NCBI GenBank assembly: GCA_035079385.1 | Contig: JAVHKY010000012.1 | Coordinates: forward strand, 6,724,501-6,788,500 | Direction: 5' to 3' | Source: Aspidiotus rigidus | Taxonomy: Eukaryota; Arthropoda; Insecta; Hemiptera; Diaspididae | Length of the DNA stretch: 64,000 nt | Shown here: piece by piece, positions 1 to 9,591 of the stretch | Position numbering within the stretch: position 1 is the stretch's first letter | Layout of the letters: each line of letters begins with the position of its first letter | The notes under the pieces: model-generated | Databases searched by the model: none | The model's input: only the letters and a program-made list of their open reading frames with translations | What the model was told of the DNA's origin: nothing | Position numbers and translations under genes: made by a program

Positions 1-660
1 GGATTCAGCGCTAAATTTTACTCTAGTATCAGGGAACACTTGGAAAATTACGCGATTCTTTCAATCAGGAAAATTGTTTTTTGATAATTCGGAACCTTGG
101 GAAGCCCTGCTGTAAAATTTCGGTACATTTTGGTCCATAACTCGGCTCAGAAAAGTCGTAAAAACTTCGGATGTGGCTCAAATTAAAGATAAAATTGAGA
201 TACAAAATTCGTACTTCTGAACTATACGTCTAACGTTTTGCGTTTTCGCGCTACGACAGATTTAACACAAACTCTCATTCAACTGGTAATATCTTCCTGG
301 TCCACCCTGTATACCTAGGATAATATACAGCATGAAGTCGTACCAATAGTAAGGGAGCTAGCCAGTACACTGTACGGACGCCCAGACGCCCGGACGCAAA
401 TTCCAGAATCAGGGGTAGGGCTGAGGTTCGACGTGAAAATCTTCCAAGTCCCAAGGTCATGCGCTCGGACGCAAATTTAGATAAGAGTAGGGGTAGAGAA
501 AAGACATAAACTTGTCAAAAGGGAAGTTGATGAGATTTTGAACGTTTGTGACCGGCGATGAGAAACGAGTCGTAAGTCTTTCATCTCGCTTCACTGTCAA
601 GTGAATTCTTATTTTCCGTTCCAAATTGTATCGTATTTCATTTTAGTAAAATCCAGAGCA
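1..660. other. No gene seen; left flank of HINE copy 1
   Basis: I see no convincing coding frame, RNA gene or repeat structure here. The only open frame of note is about 60 residues and has no recognisable motif. Confidence 0.5.
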
Positions 661-1631
661 TTTTTACATGTTTCATGTCTTAGCGCTGACCTGACCCTCC
701 ACCCTAATTCCGAAATTTGCGTCCGCACGTCCCGTGCGTACAACCATGACCTCGACACTTAGAAAGAATTTCTGCTCTGACTCTCCCACCCTAATACCGA
801 AATTTGCGTCCGCACGTCCGGATGCGAAATCAGACCTAATATACAGTATACTAGCTTAGTATACTAGGCTTCATTATAGTAGCCCTAATATACATTATAC
901 TAGCCTAGTATACTAGCTAAGCTATACTATTTGACATTTTATACTGGTACTAGCTTCATACTAAGATCAGGCTTCTTTTATACTACAGGCTTAGGAGGTC
1001 TGTATTAGTAGTTTACACTAGCTCTATTGTATTAGGCTTAAGCCAAGTAAGCCTAGTATAATATACTGCATGAAGCAGAGAGAAAGGGAAGTCGGAAAAC
1101 TTTCCTGGAAATTCGTGGAAAAACCTGTGTACCACCCATGTTCTCCAAATATTTCACACCGGACTTATTCTAAACCAAGGAAAGGGGCGAAGGAGCGGAG
1201 CGAGTGTGTCGCACGAAAGCTGATAGCTCAAAATATTTCGTATCAGACTTACGCTAATCGAAGAAAGGAGGCGAACGAGCGGAGTGAGTGAGCCCCACGA
1301 AGTCCAATAGCCCAAAATATTTCATATCAGTCTTATGCTAAACCAGGAAAGGGGTAAACGAGCAAGCGGAAAGGTGACAGCCCAAAATATATCGTATCAG
1401 ACTTTCGCCCCACAAAAATAGCTCAAAATATTTTTCCCGTAGACAATTGCTCTATAGGCTTTCTTAGAAGCGTCACAAAAGGCGTGTAGTTCAATGAAAT
1501 TAACGGCAAAAGTGAACTCACGAGCGCTTGACCCATTAGAAGCCGAGATTAGAATTTTTCAAGATGACTGCTAAAATATAAGAAGGGGGGCATGAAACAT
1601 GATCTTTATTCCTTTGGCTACGCCAGAAAAT
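661..1631 (+). mobile_element. Non-autonomous HINE/DINE-1-like element, copy 1
   Basis: One of four copies of a family with the same layout. It starts with a subterminal motif (ACATGTTTCATGTCTT, 666-681). A microsatellite-like block of TATACTAG-type repeats follows (about 838-1065). Then come three or four roughly 100-bp repeats containing GAACGAGCGGAG-like and AAAATATTTC-like motifs (about 1135-1430). An inverted copy of the subterminal motif lies near the right end (CATGAAACATGA, 1591-1602), followed by a short hairpin TTGGCTACGCCAG (1613-1625). Subterminal inverted repeats, an internal microsatellite, a 3' hairpin and no evident target duplication match the structure known for Helentron-associated elements. 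There is no protein. The family assignment is inferred from structure; the existence of the repeat family is directly visible. Confidence 0.65.
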
Positions 1632-1863
1632 TTTTCTTTGTTTTTTTTAACAATTTCGTTAGTTTATTTATAAATTCCTTTTCCAATTCGGGAGACCTTT
1701 TCATGGCTGCCATCGTTTCCCTATGAATTTTACCTAGTTCCTTAGTTGTTATAGAGGATGCTTCGTACGTCAAAGAATTTTTTCTTTCGTAGCAGTTATC
1801 TGCGAATTGGTTGAACTCGTATTTTGTAAAAAAAAATTGGATATTATAAAAGAAATATATCAT
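1618..1863 (-). CDS. Short hypothetical ORF, 81 aa
   Basis: An 81-residue minus-strand frame rich in Lys and Glu with a helical middle part. Its last residues (KKNFLA) come from the hairpin end of HINE copy 1, exactly as in the hAT interrupted by copy 3, so the natural C-terminus was probably elsewhere. The family is not recognised. It could be the remnant of a gene or adaptor-type transposon protein broken by the insertion, or chance. Confidence 0.2.
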   Translation of the reverse strand: MIYFFYNIQFFFTKYEFNQFADNCYERKNSLTYEASSITTKELGKIHRETMAAMKRSPELEKEFINKLTKLLKKTKKNFLA

Positions 1864-1869
1864 TATATC

Positions 1870-4380
1870 ATCGTTCTTACGTATGATAAATAGAGCAAAT
1901 TATCTCGTAATAATAATAATATTGTTATCGTTAATTCTATCAACTGAAACACGTAAATTCGACTTGACAAGCTGAAAAATATTATCACTCCAATTTCAAT
2001 TCATCGCCACTACACTGGTATTTCGAGAATTATCTTGATATTTAAAAGAACAAATTTTTCCCGTACGTAGTTGGAAACGAACATTCGCACGTTGAAAATT
2101 TTGTACAATCAAAGTCTCGAAGGCTTCTTCTATCGACCGCTTTAAAAAGAGCCCATGTAAATGTCGTATTTGTTATATTTATAACTTTTTCTTTCTCTCT
2201 CCTTCAATTCCGATGTGAATTGTCTAAAATGTCAACTTTTTATGCAAACATTTCAAACGAGTCACACGTTACTTAAAACTACCCACTACCCTTTGGAAGC
2301 ATTTTAGAAGTTGGGACGCATACCTGACATTTTAACGAAAGTCGTGTCCGACAGCCAAAGCTCATGTAACACCGAAATGAGGTAACTCGAGCATATTTAT
2401 GGCGCAAGGCTTATGCAATTCGTTTTACGGATACTTGGTTGTTATCTTGAACGGGATCATTAAATTGCCTATAATACATTACGTCTTATTAACGAAATAG
2501 GACTTGGACATTCTGTTCGCGCTTGAAAAGTGACCCACCATCTTCGCTCGCGCGAATCCTTTCGTCGCCCTCCCCTGCCATCCATTTTTCGCCTAATAAT
2601 AATTTTACGTTGACTGTCTCGAATTCTCGCGCGTCGACGTCCTAAACGTAGTTCAATCCTAATAAAAACTTCAGGTTCACCGTACATCGCGCGAATGTAA
2701 GTAATAAATTTAATGGAGGCCTACAACAGTGCGACCTTTTTGTAGAAGTTTCGCATCGAAAGCGAATAAGCGTTAAATTTGTGCCCGGCTTGACATCAGA
2801 TAACTTTCGAATACCTTTACGCGGTGATTCTACAGTATCAAGAGTCTCGACTGCTGTCTGAAAGGAAAATCACTTCAAAATTTTCCGCCCCCTTCAACTT
2901 GATGTATATTTCATTTGATGTTTCTTTGTATTTCATTCTTAAGGCGTTTTTCTCCTTGTTTCAACTCGGTGGTTACTCATTTATCCGAACAGAAAAATAC
3001 CAAGCGGGTAGTACGAGTAGTATTCGAATTTCCGCAGTTTCTTTTCGAATTTCTTCGGTCGACGCATTCTCAATTAAACATTGTAATTTGTTCGGAACCA
3101 ATTCGTTCGATGTGATTTTTCTCTCTTTGCTCTAAGAAACGTCGTCTAGTGCTCGTTGCGTGGGATGGTAATATTTAAATTTTTCGCTCAATTCGAGAAT
3201 GATTTACTTTTCTCGGTTTTAATGGTGGAAGAACAAGTACAAGCGCTAACTGCATACAATAAAGTCAGGTAGATGCCGTATTTCTGGCGTTTTGTCACCA
3301 ACTACCGGAAATTGAAACACGAGTCGTTTTTTAAGTACGTGTATAAAATTTTCAAGGTTCGTAACCGCCAGGAGTTATGATAGAATCATAAAAAACATGT
3401 TGACGTTTTGTGAAAGAAGAAGAAGAAAAATGGATGAACGTATATGTGTTTTAGGATAAGAGCGGTGATGGAAAAGCCTACTACAATGTGACATGAAGAA
3501 TTTCTATTTTCATAAAAATATTTTTATGAAGAAAAAGAACTTTTATGGAGCACATATATCTGAATCAGTGCCTCCAAACGAGCGTTGAGTATTGATATTT
3601 CGAGCCTACCTAGATTATTTTACGAAGAATCAATTTTCTTTTTTCAGTTATCGCAGTAATTCAAAATCAATCATTCTCGTGTAAGATTCGAGGATACGAT
3701 TTTTCGGCTCGCGAGGGGAAAAAAAACAATAGACTTGATAACGCGTTGTTTGAGCTTGAAAAAGAGGGGAAGTGCGATAGCAAAAGAAGAAAACTGAACG
3801 CGACTGAATTGATAGATGGGCCTCTATAAAAGATGGTGAAAAAAAGTTGAGCTAACGATTAGTACTTTCCGGTTATTAATGAAGACGTGTTGAAGCAAAT
3901 GGTGTTCAAATGAAAAACTTCGATGGTAGTGTAGGTACTTGTTCGGGATGAGAGATCTGACGTCATGTAGTTGAGCTAGCTGTAATTTAACTCGTACCTC
4001 AGATACTACGTCTACGTCATCAACCCTGTGAGATGAGGCGACTAGATTTTTAGTCGATTCAGGTTGGGCTAGGGGGACGAAGATATTTAGATTGAAATCG
4101 TGGCTTGAGTTGAGGAAGACTGACAGACACGTGGACATTTTCGTGAAGCATAATTCCCATCAAGTCTCAGGAGACATTTTCACGAGTGGAAACGTCCATC
4201 CAAACGGAATTTTTCTGTTGCCAAACAAACTCGGATATGAGGGTCAGTTTTAGTGACAGAAATCTTTAATCCAGAAAGTTCAATGTTCGAATGATATTCA
4301 TGTAGCCATTCAAAATGTTTTGCGTTTACTTTCTCTCCTCTTAGAATTTATGAATTTTTGATTAATACGTTTAACCGCTA
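1870..4380. other. Intergenic, no gene seen
   Basis: AT-rich sequence. Open frames of 66 to 104 residues exist on both strands (for example 2824-3135 and 3824-4138), but none shows a domain, good codon structure or a partner elsewhere in the window. I treat them as chance. Confidence 0.45.
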
Positions 4381-4381
4381 T

Positions 4382-4795
4382 TCATATGTATTCATGCATA
4401 TCCCTTTGTGCGTAGAGCGGAACTATGACGAGTGGTCTTCGCATCCACAAGTTGAAAAAAGAATTCTGGTGCGTAGCCTTAATCCCTCCAGTAGACCTGA
4501 TTGAAGACAAATTTCTTCGGTCGTCACTATAAAAGATCAAACAACTTGGAATCTCATTTACGATCGGATTGCGCCATTTTGAAAAAGACCGCTTCATAGA
4601 TAAGAATAGGGATACTTTATTAAGTGGGAGCGCCTCATTTGCAACGAATATATGAACAGACATGTCCGTCCTCTTCCTTTTTCCACTACGATGCCCTTCA
4701 TCAGACCCAGAATGACCACAATAATCGCCAGGGTCGTATTTAGACTTTTTGTCGGTGTTCGTTGGTCCATTAGTAATAAAATCATGCTTGACCAC
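4382..4795 (-). pseudogene. C-terminal open segment of the unidentified gene
   Basis: A 137-residue frame. It begins with a polar stretch containing GKRKR, which may be a nuclear-type basic patch. The rest looks folded, with patches such as MKRSFSKWRNPIVNEIP and SIRSTGGIKATHQNSFF. No catalytic motif is evident. It ends at a stop at its left edge. A second frame (4785-4594) overlaps it, so which frame was originally used near its start is uncertain. Function unknown. Confidence 0.35.
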
Positions 4796-5291
4796 AGAGC
4801 AGGATCGGGTCCTAATCCAACAGGTTTCTTGTTTCTACACTCTTCTACCTGTTCAGATTCGTCTTCTTATTCGCTGATTGAAGAACCGGACGAAAAGGGT
4901 GAGGGCGGAATTAATGCAGATCTGGAGGCTGGTACAGAGACATCTTGGGAATCACTGGCTGAGCTAGTAGGCTATCATCGGAAACAAGTTTTCGATTTGT
5001 TGTCCTTATGGCTCTCGGTTACCTGCTCTAACAGTTCTCGAAGGCGTTCGGCACTCTTCTTATCCTCTTTCTTTCGTTCATCGCGCCGCTTGCGAAACTG
5101 TGACTCCGAAAAGTTTTTTGGGTTTTTGCATTTTTTGTAAAACTTTCAACAATAGGATCGTAATTTCGTATTCAAAAAAAATTCAAGATCTATGTCTCAA
5201 ATGACGAAAGAAATAAATGGAATTTCAATTGTAAATAATTTCGCCAGGTAGCTGTTGTTTCTATGAAACACGGCCGGGACACTTGAACAAT

Positions 5292-5319
5292 ATGGAGAGT
5301 GCGAGCTCGCACTCTCCAT
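5292..5319. repeat. Perfect 28-bp palindrome
   Basis: ATGGAGAGTGCGAG is followed immediately by its exact reverse complement, with no spacer. It lies inside the decayed minus-strand coding region, where it encodes part of a helical segment. Transcribed, it would form a perfect hairpin with essentially no loop. It may be the footprint of a small inverted duplication or foldback event. Confidence 0.8.
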
Positions 5320-5480
5320 GATTTTGATGGAGATGAGGAACACGGACATAGCACCCAAAGCCCGTTCAGTGAAGGTAGAAGTTTCACTAATAGCTAGATT
5401 CCTCATGGCACCATCAGCTATGGATTGGCTGGCATCTCTAGCATACTGCAGGTAGTGCTCCGGATTCTTGATTTATTGCC

Positions 5481-6023
5481 TCAAGGTGAAATGTCCTGCC
5501 TCCTGCCATGCTTCCTATCTCTCGTTAGCCTACCTGTGGAAGAAAGGTAATGCATCATATAAACACAGCACCAATAGATTCCAAGGAATCTATTCCGGTT
5601 CGTGTCATTGGAAATATGATCTTTTATGACCCTTCCCATGAACTGGAACCCTGCTCCGGCCGTTGATGTTAGGAACTTCTTGAATTCTGTATCCACCTCA
5701 GCAAATTCTACCGTAGCCGTTAACGAAGAAGTGATTCCGAACCTTTCCATATAATTTACAAGATAAAAAAAGGCTGAGAACTTTTTCTTCGTCAACGTCA
5801 TGTGGTCTATGTCTTCGGTGCCTATGTAGATTTGGACCGTTACTGCATCACCTTGCACATTTATATAACAAATTGTTATACCAGTCTCAGTCTTGTCCTC
5901 CTTTCGGCTTTCGGGCGTCGGCGTTTGCTTGCTCAGGATCTTTCCTTGTTTCAAGAATAAAGGACAGTAATCCTTATTAGGAATTAACAGTCTCTCGCTC
6001 ATAGCCATCTTCATTGTGAACAA
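5481..6023 (-). CDS. Unidentified ORF, 180 aa, first part of the decayed region
   Basis: The longest intact piece of the region. The segment preceding the Met stays open (HRPAKQQDLLFTM), so the true start could lie further upstream. A Lys/Glu/Pro-rich linker near residues 30-50 is followed by a probable beta-strand block (GDAVTVQIYIGTEDIDHMTL) and a hydrophobic block near residues 85-130. No Zn-binding or catalytic motif is visible. The same stretch is present upstream as a diverged second copy, and the two copies agree best in the GDAVTVQIYIGTEDIDHMTL block. Family not recognised. Confidence 0.4.
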   Translation of the reverse strand: MFTMKMAMSERLLIPNKDYCPLFLKQGKILSKQTPTPESRKEDKTETGITICYINVQGDAVTVQIYIGTEDIDHMTLTKKKFSAFFYLVNYMERFGITSSLTATVEFAEVDTEFKKFLTSTAGAGFQFMGRVIKDHISNDTNRNRFLGIYWCCVYMMHYLSSTGRLTRDRKHGRRQDISP

Positions 6024-6057
6024 CAGATCCTGCTGCTTAGCTGGACGGTGAGTTGGA
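5645..6057. repeat. Tandem duplication, unit 1
   Basis: About 413 bp matching 6119-6519 at high but imperfect identity (small indels, scattered substitutions). Both end in the shared stretch GCTTAGCTGGACGGTGAG. The unit covers the N-terminal half of the unidentified minus-strand protein and its presumed 5' leader. Confidence 0.85.
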
Positions 6058-6118
6058 GAACGGCATCATTTGTAACTTATCTTGTAGTTTTCAGCATTCA
6101 AAATTTTCATGTTTATCA

Positions 6119-6519
6119 GGGAACCCTGCTCCGGCCATTGATGTTAGGAACTCCTTGAATTCCGTATCCACCTCAGCAAGGTCCACCCTGGCTATCAACG
6201 ATGAAGTAATTCTTTGTGTATAATTTACAAGATGTACAAAGGCTGAGAATCTGTTCTTCGTTAACGTCATGTGGTCTATGTCTTCGGTGCCTATGTAGAT
6301 TTGGACTGTTACCGCATCACCTTGCAAATTTGTATAACGAATTGTTATACCAGTCCTGTCCTCCTTTCGGCTTTCGGGCGTCGTCAATTTGCTTACTCAG
6401 GATCTTTTCCTGTTTCATGAATCAAATACAGTAATCCTTATCAGGAATTAACAGTCTCTCGCTCATAGCTGTCTTCATTGTAAACAACAAATTCTGCTGC
6501 TTAGCTGGACGGTGAGTTG
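6119..6519. repeat. Tandem duplication, unit 2
   Basis: About 400 bp, homologous to 5645-6057. The copy contains small indels that split its frame (the part at 6387-6091 remains open for 98 residues). It lies 5' of unit 1 with respect to the minus-strand gene. Confidence 0.85.
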
Positions 6520-6529
6520 ACGAATGGCT

Positions 6530-8632
6530 TCATACTGATTGAAAGCTCAAAGTTTTGTTGCATTTATTAAGAATTTTGGCCATTGTCCGCTGCTTGAAAG
6601 AAATTTTGGTGGGTGATTTTCCATTATTGTGGCAACCATTCGTGCAATTTTCGAATTAAACCCACATTTCTATCTATACCACAAGTATTCTCGCGCATCG
6701 GCGTTGTGTCTTGCTAAAAATACCCTACCGGGGCTGCTATTCTATTGATCTCATGCGACTAATAACAATCATTTGGAATGAGAGTCGGATTACGTTTTCA
6801 GAAGTCTTTCGGCTAAATCTTGATTTTAAACATCAGTTCACGAGTGTAATTCTCAGATTTACTTTCTTATGAAATCTTGAGTTAGAAATTTCGATAGTCC
6901 CATTTATTTTTTCTGAGGTGATGATTAGGTTGTATTACCTCGCGCCTAAAATAATGATAAACTACTAACTATACCTGTACTAACAGAGCATTACGAAATA
7001 TCAAAAAAAAAAAATTATTCGGATTCGAACAGTCTTTGACAGTCTCGTTTCTTCGTTCTACCGACCATTTACTTTCTTCATGAATGACGAGAAGTTACAA
7101 GCACGAAATCCCATTCTCGCTTTACATTTTCCCCGTTTTCTCGTCAAATTTATTAATAAAAAGGTTTGTAATATTTATTTATCTGCTCGTTCATCTCTTC
7201 GCCGAAGGCCTAGTGGAAGAAAGCTCAGAGACGTTTCTCACAATTCGAACGTTTACACAGTTGTCTATAAGGCTAATAACAAGATGCTAATCTTACATAA
7301 AACAAGTAAGGCTGTACAGGTAAACTCGCTTCCTTTAGTTCAACATAAGTGCGCTCGTAGCACCAGATTGTATGAGCCTAGGGTTGAATAATATTTTCTG
7401 CTCTTAGATACCACCGTCTACCACCAAAAAGTAATTACTAATGTCTGACGCGACGTCTTATTGCCGTCAAGCTTAGAGGCTGCATTCGTGGAAAAGTGTT
7501 ACGTTACCGGAGGCACAACCTGAAATACTATTTTTCATTATAACTCATTCCAATCTATTTTCACTTCTCTAACGACTGTTTTTGGTTTCTTTTTCTCTCT
7601 TTTTTTTTCCCCCTTACTCTTTTAGAGCTTCCTGAGCTTACTCAAAGCCATTTCATTTCTTTGTGAAAGTTGAATAAGAAAAGAATGACAGCAAAATTTT
7701 TCCATTCTAGGGATTAATTTTTTCAACTTTTTCATTTTCCGCTTTATGCACAGTTTGGTGTTATTCGTCACGTTCCAAAGTTAGGCAAAACCAGACTGTA
7801 ATACTCATCGTATACTATTAAAGAGTGACTTTCAGTCCAAATTTCTTGAAAGTTTGAGCATTAGTCGTGTCCTTAATTTTCTATCCGTCATGAAAAGGAA
7901 TAGGAATGATGAAGATCGCGCACTCCCCCGCTCTGAAAGAAGCAGCAGCAGGCTCCGCAGCTGCTTTTACACCGGTCTCCTCAGTTGCCTCAAGGAGAAC
8001 CCAGGCCCATACAAATCGTATGCGGTTCTAATTCGCCGCAATGTCTTTCATAATATGTAGCTCGATACTCAAAGTAAAATAGCACATTACCATTCGTACT
8101 GTCAAAAATACTTGATAGTCGCTGAAAAATTTGTTATAGAGGAGATTTTTTGACTTGTGAAACTCCTTGAAGGAGGGACTAAGGAAAAATTTGTAATATA
8201 GAGGAATTCGTTACATGGAGGTTCGTTGTAAAGAGTTTCTGAACATTTTGTCTGCGAGTAACAAAGTCACCACTCAGAGGGTAGCGATCAATTTTCCCGA
8301 TAGAAAAAAAAAAAAAAAAAAAAAAGAAACAGCCGACAGTTTTTTGCCTCACGATAACTTCCCCGAAACCACAACAGCCGACAACATTTTTCTTTCATTT
8401 TCTTGTCGTCGACATATGTTGCGATAATAATTACGAGATTTCAATCGTTGTTCTCAGATTCCTGAAATTATCGAGTTTGCGTCCGTCGTTGACATAGTCT
8501 TCGTATTCCAGTTCTACATTCCCTTTCTCGGGTCGTGGCGGAACTACCAACTACGGGTGGGGCTGTTCTTCTTCATTTTCTGACCTAGGCTCAATTCAAC
8601 GAGACAGAGTTCTGTATTCCCTTGCTCCTTTT
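6530..8632. other. Mostly non-coding; poly(A) tract and small ORFs
   Basis: No gene is identified. Homopolymer tracts lie at 7002-7014 and 8304-8324. About 8120-8240 holds degenerate copies of a motif like ATTTGTAATAGAGGA / TTCGTTACATGGAGG, which resembles repeats seen near some DNA-transposon ends. Two overlapping frames at 7080-7391 have no recognisable motif. Confidence 0.4.
7854..8060 (+). CDS. Short ORF with an NPGP tetrapeptide
   Basis: A 68-residue frame in a locally GC-richer patch (about 7910-8010). It has a charged Arg/Ser-rich N-terminal half, then LLSCLKENPGP near residues 45-55. NPGP preceded by a hydrophobic stretch is the hallmark of 2A-like ribosome-skipping peptides, which occur at the N-termini of some non-LTR retrotransposon ORFs. 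The canonical D-x-E preceding NPGP is absent (C-L-K here). No downstream retrotransposon protein follows. Most likely a relic or coincidence. Confidence 0.2.
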   Translation: MSISRVLNFLSVMKRNRNDEDRALPRSERSSSRLRSCFYTGLLSCLKENPGPYKSYAVLIRRNVFHNM

Positions 8633-9591
8633 CACATGTTTCATGTCTTTTGTCTCACCGTACCCCGATTTTGAAATTCTCGAGTACACCCTCCCCTTCC
8701 CCCTCCCCCCCCCCCCCCGTCAAGAGAGACCGTGCGCGTGCAAATCTCTACGCGGTAAGTGATTCAGAAATTTGCGAGTACACCCCGCGTACGCGTGCAA
8801 ATGTATACCTGTGGTATTATCGGAACTCATAATGAGTGAATGAGGTGTAAGTAGAGCACTAATATTGAAAAAGGGTTTTTCAATTGACGGTGCCGCTGCA
8901 ATAAGGGCACATAGCAAAAAACATAGTTTTGAGAAAGAGGCGTTCAAACTTTTTAGTTCGTTTACCTTCTATTTTCTTTCGTTTTTCTGTTTCATCTTCC
9001 TTTCCTTCAAGTAATATGGGCTTGTGGTTGTGCAAATAAGTTTTCAAGTTGAGGAGCAAGGGGGAGGGGGGGGGAAACCTCCCTGAAATTCCGGAATTTC
9101 ACCATTTTACTAAGAAACAAGACAGAAAAAAATGAAAAACCTCAACAAAAGACCCCCAAAATGAAAAACAAAAATTCGTTTTCTTCGCAAGTACAAGCTT
9201 CATTGCTTAGAAACTTCACCAGATTGTAGTTGAAGGATTAAATTATCGAATTAAATCATGGCCGCAAAAAAGGCACATACAGCTTATGTGCCCTTATTGC
9301 AGCGGCACCGTCAATTGTAAAGTAGATTTGTACAATTGAAAAACCCTTTTTCAGTATACCTGTGGGACAGCTCAAAATATTTTTCTCATACCATTCTTAT
9401 ACAACATCAAAAGAGGGGGCGAACGGGTGAGCCCCAAGAAAGGCGATACCTCAAAATATTTCTCATACAAGACTTATACGACGCCAAGAAAGGTAGGGGG
9501 GCAAGCGAGTAATATCTCACAAACACTTGACCTAGTAGAAGCCTAGACTAAAATATTTCAAGATGACTGATTATAAGAAACATGATCTTTT
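8633..9591 (+). mobile_element. HINE-like element, copy 2 (split by a MITE)
   Basis: It starts with CACATGTTTCATGTCTTTT (8633-8651), followed by the family sequence CGAGTACACC and a C-run (about 8703-8718). It ends near AAGAAACATGATCTTTT (9575-9591), the degraded inverted subterminal motif. The 3' hairpin seen in copies 1, 3 and 4 is missing or not recognisable. Internal blocks shared with the other copies include CAAAATATTTCTCATACAAG and ACTTGACCTAGTAGAAGCCT. A separate 490-bp element has inserted into it. Confidence 0.6.
8865..9354. mobile_element. 490-bp MITE with TA target duplication
   Basis: The left end (8865-8913) begins TTGAAAAAGGG and runs through GACGGTGCCGCTGCAATAAG. The reverse complement of that stretch lies at about 9281-9354. 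The right arm carries an extra insertion of about 18 bp between two AATTG motifs. Both ends are flanked by TA, the target-site signature of Tc1/mariner-type elements. The outer 20 bp of each arm is itself palindromic. No coding capacity. It is nested inside HINE copy 2 and is therefore younger than it. Confidence 0.75.

Larger units (their letters stand above)
4382..6520 (-). pseudogene. Unidentified decayed coding region, minus strand
   Basis: Several open segments follow one another on the minus strand with frame changes and stops between them: 6387-6091 and 6023-5481 (related N-terminal parts), 5406-5190 (helical, with a stretch reading ISETSTFTERALGAMSVFL), about 5160-4850 (charged, Lys/Glu-rich, then Ser/Pro-rich, with internal stops) and 4795-4382. 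Together they look like the wreck of one protein of about 600 residues, or of two genes. The two related N-terminal parts differ largely by conservative changes and lie within a tandem duplication, which suggests former selection. I do not recognise the family. A captured viral or mobile-element structural gene and a lineage-specific host gene are both possible; nothing in the sequence decides between them. Confidence 0.45.

Noticed and set aside
7990..8010. Functional 2A ribosome-skipping peptide
   Set aside because: The tetrapeptide NPGP is present, but the preceding D-x-E residues are not and no downstream protein follows; kept only as a low-interest finding.
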